A stretch of DNA of 64,000 nt, from NCBI GenBank assembly GCA_948099385.1, contig CANUEZ040000116.1, positions 12,215,001 to 12,279,000 of the forward strand, given 5' to 3'. The DNA comes from Fasciola hepatica. Taxonomy: Eukaryota; Platyhelminthes; Trematoda; Plagiorchiida; Fasciolidae. The translations under genes were made by a program, and so were the position numbers. Under the pieces are notes generated by a model that searched no databases, was not told where the DNA came from, and was given only the letters and a program-made list of their open reading frames with translations. Positions 21,351-34,325 of this stretch are shown here, piece by piece (position 1 is the first letter of the stretch; the number at the start of each line of letters is the position of its first letter).

Positions 21351-24300
21351 GCTTGGAAGATTAACGAGTTAAAGCCTTTAATATGGCCCTATTATCTAAT
21401 GAAATAAGAACACGTTGTGCTCTATAGTAGATGGCGTCCACTCATGGGTTTGAATCTCCTTAAGGTCGTTGACTTTCAACAATTCGAGCACTCAAACTTA
21501 GTAAAAATCTGCTAAAACGGAAGTCTTTAGTCTCTCAATTATTGTAGTGGGGATAAACACACCAGATAAAAAGATAGCCAGTTGGCTGGTATTTTGGAGA
21601 GGTTGATACCACAATTAACTTCGTGGATATCCGAGGATGATTAAGCTCAGTTTGCCCTCGAACTTGCGGAGTACGGTTCTCCGTCGGTTTCAGTTGGTCG
21701 TTGATCGTTGTTGACATCAATTTTTGAAGCGATCTGACTTGAGAGACTTCGGCTGCGGTTTATTCTGTCTGATTTCTTGCAGATAGTCACCTCAAATTCT
21801 CTCCGTTGCGTGGATCGAGTACAGTGCTCTCGTTTACCCGGAATAATTACTGTTCCCTGATTTTCCGCCGTGCTTTCGTGGCTTTTTGTTTGTGGTCAAA
21901 TTACTGGTTTACTCATCAAGAATGTGGATGATTCTCTCAAACCGTTGTGTGAGTGCTGAATCACTTCCCTTATAAAAGGTGAACTTTTTGGATTCTTCTG
22001 TAGAAATGAAAATGCTAGCCTGGCTTTAGCGCGCTGAGGGTCTATTTAGAGTCCCGACTTTCAGTCCGGCTAAAGAGATCTACTTTCTTTGCTATTTTTT
22101 TTCTCTGGGTTCAATTCCATCTTTGCCCCCGTAGCTTCGCGGGATTTTATTTAGAATCTACATTGGATGGACGCCACTGAATATGTCATCTATCACAGGT
22201 GCCACTTATTATAATTGAATACGTCTTCATAATATTATTAATAGTAGTGGTATATTTCTTGAAAATACCGGAGATGCATGCCACAGTGAGATATCAGTGT
22301 GTACAAAGGAGACGGTGAAGTAAGGAATTTCAAATACTTTGAATAAAGAAGATCAGAAATTATAAATAAAAATTCCAGAACCCATAGCAGACTGGTTTTA
22401 CAATCGATTGTGAAACCAGTCCTGAAAAAGTTTACCCGTGGTGACCGAAACGTCGACAACCTACCAACGATTTCGACTACGCTGTGTTATTAAACAATAA
22501 AATTCTACCAAAAGACCGCCTTGTCCATTAGGGAAAAGCTGTGGAATCTTTTTCTTCTAGCTAGTTGGCTAAGCATATACACTCTTCTGGCAGAGACACG
22601 TTCTCTAACGTGAGAAGGAGCCTCGGAGTCTTTTGCTCGAGTACCACATGGCTGTTATCTGCTTTCGTAGGAAGGAATCAGGAGTGGGCCGGTCGGGGCA
22701 TACTACTGATACTCTTAATTGAAGGAATCACTTATGAAAAATACTCATGACTAACCATGAACTATTTGAGGATAGGTACAGATGATAACAAGACAGGTAT
22801 GCACCTCGAAGATAGTTACCACAACTGTTCTCCCCGGCGGAAGCCCTGGTGAAAAGAAGATATTACGAACAACCTACCGTTCTTGGTTAATTGATAATTT
22901 CTAGAGAAACTGATAAAACAGCCTTGTCTTTCTTCTGTAGATTGTTAGTGGTGAACGCATCTTTAACACCACATTGTGAATCATTCTGTAAAAAATTAGC
23001 TTCCTCTTGTACTGCAACTATACTAGAGTGACCTATTTATTACACCAAGGCATACAGGTACAAACATGTCCTATTCATCTTCGGGTAAGTGTCTTCTCAT
23101 CCTTGATCCTGTTAATTCTAGTCTTACATTTGCAACAATTTTCATCTTTGAATTCAGGAGGGAAGTCAACACTTGAATGACTCAAACTGTTCCAGATTCA
23201 GGAGTGCTACTTCCGGAAACTGAGTTGACAAGTGATGACCCTTATTCCTGATGCCCTCACCTTTTTCACCCTCACACTTAAGCATGATCAGTAATTTTTG
23301 TGCCAAGAATTGGTGCAGATGCACCCGCATGGTTCTGGAAGAAATCGTGCTGATTTAATCGTGCTAGAAATCATTGAGATTTGCTCGAAAACCGACTTTT
23401 TTTTATCCGGAATCTACCTGTGCTTTTTAACCACAAAGAAGGCCCATTATTATGCCCAAGTATCACATTGACATAACGTTATTTTTTGATTATCAAACGT
23501 ATGGAATCGCTCCTCAGTAAGAATCCATTTCTCTTTGGAACACTTTAAATTGGACAGCCTTGCACCCGGTGCTAACATTCCAGCAGCCATTCCTGAGGAA
23601 GATATCTCACCCGGAAGTTAAAACAATCTAGGAGATGAAAACTAAAAGAAGAATTACAAAAAATCAGGATAATATCGAGTAGTTAAAAAACTGAGTGGAT
23701 ACAGTGTGTTAACCACTGAATGAGTGAACCTCTGAAAACGCACCGACGGGAACCAAGCAAGATTTCCAATTTCAAATTGAGCGATTAGGTCTGCGTAATT
23801 TTCTTCCGACTTCTGATTCCGTCACTATTGCTCATTTAAAGCCTTACCCGACTCATCGAAAGTCGTACACTAAAGGAACCTATCCGGGAACATCTGCAAC
23901 ACGTGTCCCATCCACTATAGTTTAGTGAACTTGAATATTTGCTCTAAATTGTTCCATTGAATCAGCGCTCTAGGTCTAATGTCAGCGTTGCTAATAAAGA
24001 TCCAAGCAATAAGCTAAAGACATTAGTCTTCCATTTATGATAACCCATTTTATATCCTCCATTGTTCGCGGCCACGATTCTGAGCTACATATAGGAACTC
24101 ATCCAACTGTTGTAACAAAAGTCTAACCCTTAGTGGACAAACGAATGGCTCAACTACGCCACAGGTGATTGAGTTTGGCAAATAACTAACGTGCATTCCG
24201 CACACTAGTTGACTCTTCTGCGAAACCCGAAATTCGGGTGAAATGCACTGCTTAGAAGGCAGAATTAGACCCAGTTCTATTGTCTTTCCTGGTTGTTCTA

Positions 24301-25520
24301 ATTTGCTCGGCGACTTTTAAAAGTAAGATTCTACACTGCAGCCGATTGAAGAACTACAGCCTTTTGGTGACACTTTTTATGTCTAAGCATATATGCTTTC
24401 CTTTTCTTCAAAGAAATGACCAAACTCCGTTCAAAACAAATCAGCTAAAGAAATGTGCCAACTATCGGCAGTCTTACTGTCCACTTTTGAATAATTTATT
24501 CCTCAGAAGGCAGTTTCTAGGAAGCCTATATACTGATCGTTCCAGAAGATGTGTAACTATGAACTTGATGCGTTTTCAATGCGACGTTTCATTTGGCTGA
24601 TACAGATACCAGAAGGGCAAATATCCAGTATGCATGCTCCAGCCATGAATCATGAGCGTAGTCACTACAGCCCTTCAAGATATTGTGGCTTGGCTGTGCG
24701 TTGCGCAAGTCTCTGTATGGGCCTTCCGGTGGTGCTACGCTTGCCGGGTAGGTAATGGTTGGAAGAGAAGTAAAGGTGGACAGTCCGTAAAATTGAAAGG
24801 CCTCAGCAGTGGACTTGGTCATGTTAACGTGTTGGGTCTCGTGGTTAGAGTGCAAGAGATTTCTCAACTGAGCGACAGAATATAGAGTGAAAGCGGTTAT
24901 TGATATCACTGTGTCTGAAATCCGTGTGCGTTCTATCCACAAACCAATCCATGGGCACGGAAAGTCTCCGCCCTCTGATCAAATAGTTGATTGGGAAAAA
25001 TCTCTCTTCCACACACAAATGCACTCACTCATAAGTCACTTCACCCTTAGGTACAGTCGTGAAAACGACCTAGTCACTTTATTGGAATGTCGCTCAGGTT
25101 GATTCCAATCCTGGATGGGATGCAGGCATCCAGATTCAAGTTGTTTTTCAACTGAGCTAACTTCGAACGTGACTGACCCTCCAGCTCCGTTGCGAGACTC
25201 CTAGTTGAACAGTTGGTCCACACGATCGATAAACTTGCATTGGATTGAATTCTTGTCCGTTTCTTTCATGGCCAAGACTTGGTGATAGTTATTTTTCCAA
25301 GCAGTTCTTGGTATGCAACCCAAATGCATCATAAACTAGGCAATATGTAAAAGTTTAAGCTAACGTTGGAAATGGAAATTATTTTTATTTGTACCACTTT
25401 ACACTAAAGGATGTGGTTGTGCCAAAACCAGCAGCACTTTTGCATACGGACCTTTCATTTATCTGAATGACACCATTATCTGCTCAATTTTTTCAAGCTC
25501 CTGATTGTTTCTTCGATATG
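21351..25520. other. Intergenic, one weak SINE
   Basis: The longest frame (24589-24942, minus, 117 codons) shows no known motif and is open on both strands, so I leave it uncalled. Confidence 0.5.
22010..22135 (+). repeat. Possible tRNA-derived SINE remnant
   Basis: A weak A box (tagcgcgctgaggg) and B box CTGGGTTCAATTCCA (22105-22119), split by a T-rich insert. Low-information remnant. Confidence 0.35.
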
Positions 25521-25700
25521 AGTAGTATGGAATTGCATCTGGATGGCAGGACAAAATTTCCCCGGAATCACATGACCGGTTTCGCAGTTATTGCCGTTTA
25601 TCAGTTATGTGTACCCGATACTCTTCAGCCCAATCATTTTTATAATTGAGCACTCCACAGGTGGTTTACGGCTGTAATCTCATTTGAATCGAATGAAGCA
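25521..25700 (-). repeat. Diverged 301-bp hammerhead-repeat copy, inverted partner 1
   Basis: On the minus strand this matches the array unit over ribozyme and upstream sequence (agtagtatg, acaaaatttcccc, ccggtttcgc, actccaca...catttgaatcg). The core reads CTGATAA, so the catalytic G8 is lost, and stem II is mispaired. GAAA and GGTC remain. It is an old, probably inactive dispersed copy, and it forms an inverted pair with 25815-25898. Confidence 0.75.
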
Positions 25701-25814
25701 TGCGTGGACGAGGAATCCGTTTTAGGACCACACGGTGATTCTTCCAAAGTTAGTTCGTCCGTTAACACCGCTAACCTTCAGAACGAGGACACATGATCCC
25801 AAGTATGGATTTTC

Positions 25815-25898
25815 GATACGAGCGGCAATAACCGCGAAACCGGTCGTATGATTCCGGAGAAATTTTATCCTGCCATCCAGATACAATTCCATACTACT
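25815..25898 (+). repeat. Diverged hammerhead-repeat copy, inverted partner 2
   Basis: Plus-strand fragment with gcggcaataaccgc (stem II intact), GAAA, CCGGTC and the downstream sequence. The first half of the core is changed to GATACGA and stem I is lost. From 25823 to 25898 it is an inverted copy of 25521-25598 with scattered mismatches. The arms share an extra segment (tggatggcagga) that the big array lacks, so they belong to a separate subfamily. Confidence 0.72.
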
Positions 25899-27236
25899 AT
25901 AAACAGACATAGTACCGGACTGTCATTCAGTTTTTGAGTGACTCGTAGAAGACAAAGGCCGAATCCTTAGTCATAGAACGTGAAGTCGGTAACCATCGTG
26001 TACTATGAGAGAATTAGTCAGACTTAGATGCAGGCCTAGAAGCATGCCCAGACACACGCCTCAAATTATAGGTAATCTGGCCACAATGTACAGATTATTC
26101 ACGGAACTTCGAATAGTCCTTCTTGGACTGGCTAGCGCACGTGAGCAGGGTTGAGAGTAAAGTCATGATAAATGAATGGACGGAGGTCTGAGTTCAGCGC
26201 AACACAGTTAACCATGTGAAACAGGCGATTCGAGTCACGGGACACTGGGGGCCATAGGAGGCCAGTTACTTCACAGACAAACGATCAACATAAAGGATTG
26301 TTAAAATAATAGCACGACGGGAATGAAGCATGGTTAATAGTCATGCCGTTGTTATCCGTTGTATCAGTGGATTTATCACGCAAGCTGGGGAATCTGTGAA
26401 CGACGGCATCATTTAGAATCCAGGGGGTCAGTAATAGGCAATATGATAAGGTGGACACGAGTTACGTCGACTAAACTATCATGGGAACAGGTTAACGAAT
26501 GAGTTGCCCGATGGGAGTAGGCTATCAAACAGAGCATAGACAGGAAAGCGAAAACGGATAGACGCACGTTCAGTCCATATTATGCAAGCCAATTTTAAAT
26601 CAATGGTGGTAACTAGATATACTCCTTTATCCGGAGTTCGTGGAGAAGTAAATGTGGGGAGGACAGGCAGCGGGGACAAACTTGGTTAGGTGCGGGAATC
26701 GCAGCTTATAAATTAATACCCGGTATCCGAAAAATGCACTTTACACCGTGAATTATAGTAACAGTGCTACCAGCTGTTTTATAGCTGACTTGTAAGATTT
26801 CATTGTTTAAAGTAAAACGAGATCAGAATTTTTATAAAATGATTTGTCGGACGATATCAAAGCTCAATGAATCATCGGTTTTCGCTTGTTGGGAATCATC
26901 AACGGGAATGCACATCTATCGACACTGCAAATGAGAACTAATCGAACCCGATGTATTAGAGATCGTAAACCCCTTACACACAAACAGTTGGGTTGTTCAC
27001 ACTAGATCTCGGCGAATTTTCTTGTGTGAACACCATATGACATAATGCCAGTTAATGGCAGAGTTAGCATTATTTATAGTGAGTGTATTGTTAATACTAT
27101 GTGTTGGGTTACTACATCAAAAAATCAAGTTCATTAACACTCCAACTGATTAAAAAGTCAAAATCTTTAGGCTGCTTTTGACCCTTTCGTATCATTCAGA
27201 CCTTCTTGTATTCTACTCTTTTACATGGCGTCATAG

Positions 27237-27677
27237 TGTAACAAGGACGACAACACACAGCAGGATACTTGTATTACAACGGTCACACAAGTCAAGTCAT
27301 GGCACTCATACAGTCGTTTATATAGGCCCTTCTCCAGACTGCACGGCACCAAGATTGCTATTGCCGCTGCTTGAGCTCTTCGGCTGCATTCTGTCCAGTT
27401 GCCCGTGGTCAATGGCTTGCTTCTCTTGGCCGTCATTTTCCTTCGGTTGGTCCAACTGTCTCAGTTGGTGGCTCGATCTGCAGCCCCTCACCTGAGCTAT
27501 CTTGCTGGTTGCCGAGGATCCCGCTACTTCCTCTCTGGTCGTATGTATGCCTCCTTTTGCCAGCTTCGGGACTCCTCCGACATATTCGCCTTCTGTTCTT
27601 CTGTCTGTGGCCCTCTTTTGGTTCGTCTGTTCGCCTTGATGTTCACGCCGCTCCCTCCCCTAGCATTCCTTGTTACA
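27237..27677 (+). mobile_element. Probable solo LTR, 441 bp
   Basis: The element starts TGTAACAAGG and ends CCTTGTTACA, a perfect 10-bp inverted repeat with TG...CA termini as in LTRs. It is bounded by a 4-bp direct repeat ATAG (27233-27236 and 27678-27681) consistent with a target-site duplication. A TATA-like box (tttatatagg, 27317-27326) lies about 80 bp in, which suggests plus orientation. It is GC-richer than its surroundings. No primer-binding site or gag-pol sequence flanks it, so it is a solo LTR left by recombination. A short DNA transposon is the alternative but fits the TATA box less well. Confidence 0.72.
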
Positions 27678-29316
27678 ATAGGATAACTGCTTCACCGTCA
27701 CCTTGACTGAGGTTTTGTGAAGAGAGCCATATATGGCACCAATGAGAACGGGTTGTTCATAATATTGGGTCGCTAAGTCTGTGTCAGTTGAATAACATCC
27801 AAATCCAATGGCTCATTAGCATCACAAATATCGTGTGGCATCGGCTTCGACACAGTTGGTAGAAACCAGACCAAATAGTGTGACGTTGAACGAATGGGTC
27901 CCATAATCGTACAAAACCCCAGTTTGGGCACTCAGGGTGACTTGATGAACTAGCCTTACAGATTGTTCCTCTAAAAGGATAAAATATACTTCATGGAACT
28001 TTGAATGTGATCTGAACACTGATGCCACATGAATATTTTGTCATAAAATTATTTCCACTGATATCATGCTCCTTGTGTCCTGCAGTCCTTTGTGCACTGA
28101 ACTGCTTCAGTCAAGTTACACGATGATCAAAAGTTATCGGCTTGGAACACTGAAAAATACTCTAAATTCTAGTGGAATGGATACCGAAAACTCTGGCTGA
28201 AATGCGAGAACCTAAAAACGGTGCGAGTTCTTTGAGGAACTAATTATGAGATGGCAAAAGGGGAAATACACAGTATTTAGAATACAGGTATTCATTTTGT
28301 GAGCAAATAAGGAGATCTAACGGAACACTGGTATTCAATAATAACCTTTGGGTCTGACCAAAAATTCGTCACTGTTGTTTACTCACCAGGTCAAATACTT
28401 GGTCAAAATATGCAGGCGGCTTCATAGATTCATCTTACATCCAGCAATAAGAGACAATACCGTAGATAATCATCGGAGGGGACTGGCAAACCACATAATA
28501 GCTCTCGGAGTGGATCCTTTACAGTTTAGGGAGTTCTCCGGTATAACTGGCTTGGTCGTCAAAGACCTCACGTTTGTTTAGGTACGAGTTCGAAAGTGGA
28601 ACAGATCAGAACCATGCAGGCACGAAATACAAACCATGACTTTTTGTTTATATAAATATATATGTATGGAGAAAGAGAATTATCTTTGATCCCCATACAC
28701 TATCAAAGATCAACTAATGAGAATGAAACAATTATTTTTGAAGATAAATACCGTGAACTTCTCATCAACATATGCGAGAAAATTATTCATAGCAAATCTA
28801 GTCCAGAGGAGAAAATATATCAGACACTGTTTACGGGCAGCTCCAAACCGAAAAGAGAACCGCATATTTTTTGTCAAGTTCTGCTTTATTTTTGAACTCC
28901 GTAGCAGTTCGGCTTTTACAGACGGGAAACAAAATCGATACCAGTTGAATTTCAGTCACTCCTGAGGTATTCGCGATTCTCCCAAGCGCCCGATAAATCC
29001 AAGACATCTGAGATTGCCCAGGCAACGAGAGCAAAACACTATCTCTTATTCACTAACCCCAATCAGCATGACAACTGTCTAAACACTGCATCTCTAGTAA
29101 CACTGCTAACTCCTTTCCAATAAAGGTAACATAATTTTCAATTTACCGTCATCATACCGATTAGTTTTCCTGCTTTTTGTTCTGTCATTACCTCTTCTCT
29201 GCCTACAGAAATGCCTCTGCTTAAGTAGGTAGTAAAGCTGTAAAGTCAGTTCGAAAAATTCGGGATCACCTCAGTTCGATTAGAAATCTGGTAAGCAGGG
29301 AACTCTAGCTCATACT

Positions 29317-29383
29317 ACTGATACTACTCTTGCTAAACAGTTATGTTTATGGTATATTTTTGGTTACTGAGAGTAGTATCAGT
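29317..29383. repeat. Perfect 14-bp inverted repeat (hairpin)
   Basis: ACTGATACTACTCT at 29317-29330 is the exact reverse complement of 29370-29383, with a 39-nt spacer. No element or gene explains it. Confidence 0.8.
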
Positions 29384-30169
29384 TTTGTAAACTGGAATTC
29401 AACAGTACGTCAGGATTTCGACCGAATTGAGATGATCTCTATTTTTTGGACAGGCTGTGCTATTCACAAGACCTGAACTGAGAGAAAGCGTTGAATTCGC
29501 TTCGGCCCGGAACTACGCTCGCTGAAATAGCATTGGAACAGTGTGTTAGTTTTAAGGCGAAGGCCACATCAAAGTCATGAATTGGCAGATGACAGGTTAA
29601 CGCATCACAGCCGGCTTTCGTAGTAACTGTTCACCGTGGTTGTGATTGGCCGGGACTTCCTAGTGTGTGCGGTGGCGAATATGTATCTTACCGCTTCCCA
29701 TGAAGTGGTTATCGAATCACCACAGAAAAACTGAAAACACGCTTCTTTGTCATCGAGTATTCTGAAATATGCACCTGTAATATTTCTACCATACTATATA
29801 TGTCGAAATATACTATAGAGAGTACGTATTAGCTACGGAGTATAAAGTTGAGTCGTAAGCATATTGAGGAATTAATGGAAGAATGAATAGAGCAGTGATA
29901 TGGAACTGAAATCGGTTCAAAATGATATTATTATTTCATCATCGAAACAGTTCAGGTTAACTCAGTGTAAGTACCATTCTGTAGTTACTTTAAGTTTGAA
30001 CAATGTTGAAACCAGTGATAAGATGAAATAAAGAAGGGGGTAGAAAAAATACTCCCAAATAAAAAAACTGAAATGCTAAGACTAGAGACGGCGGGGGGAA
30101 ATCTGAAGTACTACTTGCAATCAGTATTTCGACCAGCAACCACAGTATCATCGTTCTCAAGGTTACCTG

Positions 30170-30425
30170 CAGCCACCAGAAAAATAAATCGAAGCGAATC
30201 ACAGCTCTGCTTCTCCAGAGGGCTCTCCAACCAGGGGCATCCACTCATCCACTCCTAATGCACAGACGAGATAGTTGTGAATTGAACACCTAAGAAATAT
30301 ACAAGCATGAGAATGAATGCACAGAGGTACCGAATACACATGCATGATGAACGACAATAAGCTCGGAACCAGCCGTGTGCCTCCGGGACACATTGTTCAC
30401 CGATCCACGTACAACTAATGTCAAG
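30170..30425 (+). repeat. Diverged, nearly unit-length hammerhead-repeat copy
   Basis: A plus-strand relative of most of one 301-bp unit. It runs from gaatcacagctctgc through ggctctcc, catccactc, acaagcatgag and accgaatac to the ribozyme and past ccgtgtgcctccggg. The core is ATGATGA (C3 changed) and GAAA has become GGAA, so it is predicted to be inactive. It stands alone, not in a tandem array. Confidence 0.65.
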
Positions 30426-31724
30426 TAAGGCCGCAGCCTTCTGAATATACCGTCTGTTGCCGTTCGGCATTTCAGTCATCATAGGCATGTCTTAGGAGAA
30501 AAACTCTCATGTTTTAACTTAGAACACTTTTTTTACTAAACACACGTTATAGTTTGAAACTAATTGCATTTCTAAACCCCTACCCCGCGCTCGTCGAGTT
30601 CTTATCCATTGGGTAAACTGGCTCGTCTTGAGTGAAATAAATTTAGTATGCATTCCCTTCTTCTGATTCCTCGACTTCGGATTGGCTCCGGCGCCCAACT
30701 CTTACGTGTCTGAAAACTCATGGCGAACGACGTTTTACATCCGATCAAGTAAAACATTTTCTTCTGAACAACGGTTTTTCTTTTCACACGGTTCCAACCG
30801 AACGGTAGTTCATGGCATCCGCCACGCGAAGCGAAAGTTGGCTACCTATCCACCACCGTCCCTCGGGGGTTAAGGAATTTGGAAACTGTGCGGGGGTGAA
30901 AACATCCCGATGAATTAGTCCTGGTAAGCCAACCAGTCTGAGGCCCAATGACAATCGAAGTCTGTTATACGTACGATAGAAGATATAGCTTTGGTACCTT
31001 GGAATCAGACAAGCTTCATCTATCTTGTTTCCCAAATGTGCAGAATTAGCGCTGAATGAGTCAACTAATGGATTGGGTGGATAGACAATAAACGACCATA
31101 CAGGACTTCCGCAACATTAGGCTGATGTGTATGAGAATCGAAAATATTGTGGGAAAGATTATTTTTTCGGTGAAAGCTGGACAGAACTATTCCGGAACTT
31201 AGCTCATTCATTATGACCCGCATTTTCCAATTTTGAAACCACGGTGACAACGACAGGGGGGGGGCGAGTATACGACGAGGAGGGAAACATCGAAACCCAT
31301 CTCTCTTCATTTCTTTTCCTCGCGGCCGATCATCATTTACAGTGCGCGTGTAAAGCTCGTGTTTGTGGTTTAAAACATGTGCGGGGTGCTGAAGTTCACT
31401 TTCGTTCGAACTGCTTGCGTGTGTGTGTGACCGTGCTGTCAAAAGTAAAATGCGGCCCGACTTTCGCAACACTAAACTACATTCTGCATTCAGCATAATA
31501 ACCTTTATTTGCCACTTTCTTTTTTGAGAATCTGTTAGATTTATTTCGAAAAGAACTTTTCGAAACAATCCCATTCCTCGTATTGCAAGATGATTTTGAC
31601 TTTTTTTGTTGTACTGGCTACTTTATATTAGAAATTTTACCATAAGCAGTCAAGCTGTTACCTTCCCCATCATATTTTTGGGTGCTTTGTAGGAGACTGG
31701 TGAAAAAAACCTTTCGAAATGGAG

Positions 31725-31916
31725 TCACAAATGAAGTTCGCGTGTGTTCCTGAATGTGCGTACTAGAGAACAACTTTCCTGTCGGTTTTCTATCACTCCT
31801 AGAATGATGAGGGTTTGATTTGGCGGTGCATTCATTTCTGCAACAAGAGAGTCAATGCCAGCTTGAGTAGTCTGTGAAATTATACCGTCCAAAGTAGGGC
31901 GCAAGAAAACTATCAT
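31725..31916 (-). pseudogene. Possible LINE endonuclease scrap
   Basis: A 63-codon frame with FLRPTLDGIISQ and APPNQTLIILG. These resemble the Y.PP and LLLGDFN neighbourhood of CR1-type endonucleases, though GDFN is not intact. No other domain piece is visible nearby, so this is a weak call. Confidence 0.25.
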
Positions 31917-32162
31917 TGCTGTTGTATCTGCGCATTAATCCTAGTACTCACAAGATTTATTTTTATCGACACTCTGATGGGGTCGACAGAAGTCCAGCAA
32001 TTAGAGGTGGTTGTGCCACTAAGTGAATTGAAACAACTGTCTCTACCTAAATGTCAAGCGCAATTTCCTTGTTTAATGTCATAGCCTTACTCACGGAACT
32101 TGGTATTCTTTGAATATAATTTACTACACAATACACGCAAATAAAACAATTTTTTAAACCCT

Positions 32163-32255
32163 AACATTGCACCTTAGGTGGCTGAGTCGTTAAGGCGTTG
32201 AAAATGAAAATTCCCCGCCTAGTTTCGAATGTTGCACACCTCGGCCGCCCTTACT
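32163..32255 (+). repeat. tRNA-derived SINE head
   Basis: A box GTGGCTGAGTCGTTAAGGC (32178-32196), which resembles a Ser/Leu tRNA D arm, with a decayed B box GTTTCGAATGT (32222-32232). Acceptor ends are not paired. Confidence 0.45.
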
Positions 32256-33549
32256 ACCGTTTTTTACATATCTTTTGAACGAACCTACTGTTCTTGTTGT
32301 TGTAGTTGTTGTAGTTGTTGTCGCTGATAACCTCGTTCTCATCAACTTCTGTCAGAACCATTTTTATTGTTATTCATGATTTCAGGGCTGAAGTTACTAG
32401 TCCCATGAAAGTGTACATTGCGTTGTGAACATAGTCATACAAAGAGACGAAGGTCACTGTTGTGGTGCTTTTCCCAGTAGCTAGGCTACTTCATTTCAGT
32501 TCAGTTTGAACAACCAATAGCCCAACAAGGGGTGGGGCGGCTCTGGTTTCTATCTTCTAGCAGGAACCTCCAGCGGAAATCAAAAATCTAGAGTAAGGAA
32601 AAGTAAGAAAAGAACTGCAAGCAGCAAAACTGTTTCCCGATTAGAAGATAAAGCAGGTAAATTAGGAGTTTTCGGGAAAATGTTTCACCTTTTTAAGTAA
32701 AACTGATAACTGTGAACTGAAAACTATCATCCTCCAACTGCGGAGTTCTTGATCAGAACCCATCCAACGTACGGTATACTACATCCAAACTTATATTCTG
32801 CCCACTGTTGTTCTTGCTTCCGTTTTGAATTAAGCGGGTGATGTAGAATTCCTCCGATATCGGTGCTCTCTGGGGAAGAACTCATCAAACTTCCCTATTT
32901 TGCCCCTAAAGATGGCCTTATTTTAACCTCATCTAAACGTTTAGAGGGCCTCTTAATACTCTCTTTGTGAAGGCATGGTCTGACTCAGCCTTGGTAGACA
33001 ACCATGTCTGGTTTGCAGTCCTCATGTCAGCACCTGTCCAGTACCGAGGCCAAAGCTTGAGAAAACGGAACCACGAATGACTGGATAGCCGACCGACAGC
33101 ATGGAACAATGGAACCAGAGATGAATCCTGTCAAGTGGTGTTTAGCCTCATCACCAGCCCATTAGAAGGCTTGGTCGCCCACACTGGTAGGACCAGTACG
33201 TTTAAAGCGACGACTGGGTACGATAATTAGCGTCCTATATAATGATAATAGTTTATTCTAGTAAGATGAGGTTGTCTGTGAGCAACAAGCTATAATGGGA
33301 CATTTCAGAACACTCTTATGATCCAATTTCTCCACCTGTCTCACTAGAGTGGAAAATATGCACCACTTGTGAATTCTATACACAACCACCGTCTCTGCAA
33401 TAATATTTCAAGGACAACCTTGGTAGTCTTGCCAACGATTTTGTTCGGGGGATTATATCCGCGCTTCATGGGAGACTAACTGATATTTCTGTACCAGGGA
33501 CTCACTGAAAGCGGCGTGGGATGACAAGATTAGGAAACGGTATCAGTGG

Positions 33550-33625
33550 AATGAGGTTAAAGGCCGGGGTTTGCGAACTCACAGTGCTGCTGTTCTAACC
33601 AATTACCACATCAACCACAGACGTT
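33550..33625 (-). repeat. Possible tRNA-derived SINE remnant
   Basis: Minus strand: GTGGTAATTGGTTAGAAC (A-box-like), then GAGTTCGCAAACCCCGG (decayed B box). Confidence 0.3.
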
Positions 33626-34074
33626 ACATTCGTTTATTATGTTTCGTTGTCCTGTCGTTGAGGTTATTAATCATATTTATTACGCAGAGCACAAGGAAAC
33701 ACGCGGACTAATGTGAAACGAACGGTTGGGACTGAAAAATCTTACGTGGTCAGCTAAGCAATGAATAAACTTGCACAGTGACACCTTTCAAACTGGTGAA
33801 TGATGTGCTCGCACCTGTGTAGTGGTTTATGATTTCAGCTTACACCGAGGCTTTTCATTCATGAACTTCAGAACTCGGGTATTTCATCCAACTTTCTCAG
33901 TTTACCATAACTCATTATGTAGATCAGACCCGGGAAGTGACAGGGATTACAGCTGAGTAAAATCTAGTCATGCATAATTTTTCAGTGAGTGTTGTGTTCA
34001 CAGAATGTGGTATTGACGCGAGCAGCCCGAATCCTATCGACGGAGGAAAATCCGCCTGCTTTTCTAGAATCCAA

Positions 34075-34165
34075 AGGTACAAATCCACTGGCCGGAATTA
34101 AATCGGTGACATTGTGCTTACCGGGCAGATGCTCCACCAACTCAGCTATCGCGGTGCCTCCAATT
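34075..34165 (-). repeat. tRNA-derived SINE head (inverted neighbour of 34235)
   Basis: Minus strand: A box TAGCTGAGTTGGTGGAGC (34130-34147) and B-box-like GATTTAATTCC (34094-34104). It lies 70 bp from a similar head in the opposite orientation. Confidence 0.5.
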
Positions 34166-34234
34166 GGGTGTGAATAACGCAATGAACTATCCAGCGACCC
34201 TCGAATTTTTATTCTACTGAGACAGAGCAGCTAT

Positions 34235-34325
34235 CTTGCACCGGGCCGTGATAGTGCACCTGGTAGAGTATCTGCCCAGCAAGCGGAATATTGTCCGCTT
34301 AGTTTCGGCTCGGGGGTGGGACTTT
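34235..34325 (+). repeat. tRNA-derived SINE head
   Basis: GATAGTGCACCTGGTAGAGT (A box, about 34250-34269), then atctgcccagcaagcgga and a decayed B box (AGTTTCGGCTC). The anticodon region (atctgccc.g.aagc) resembles the 34075-34165 copy. Confidence 0.45.

Larger units (their letters stand above)
25899..30169. other. Intergenic apart from the solo LTR and a hairpin
   Basis: No gene. Open frames near 27.4 kb fall inside the LTR and come from its GC-rich sequence. Confidence 0.5.

Noticed and set aside
27371..27706. 111- and 95-codon overlapping frames
   Set aside because: They fall inside the solo LTR in two frames at once and show no domain.
31065..31574. 169-codon minus-strand frame as a host gene
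   Set aside because: No domain, homologous motif or splice context that I can recognise. Kept only as a note in the intergenic entry.
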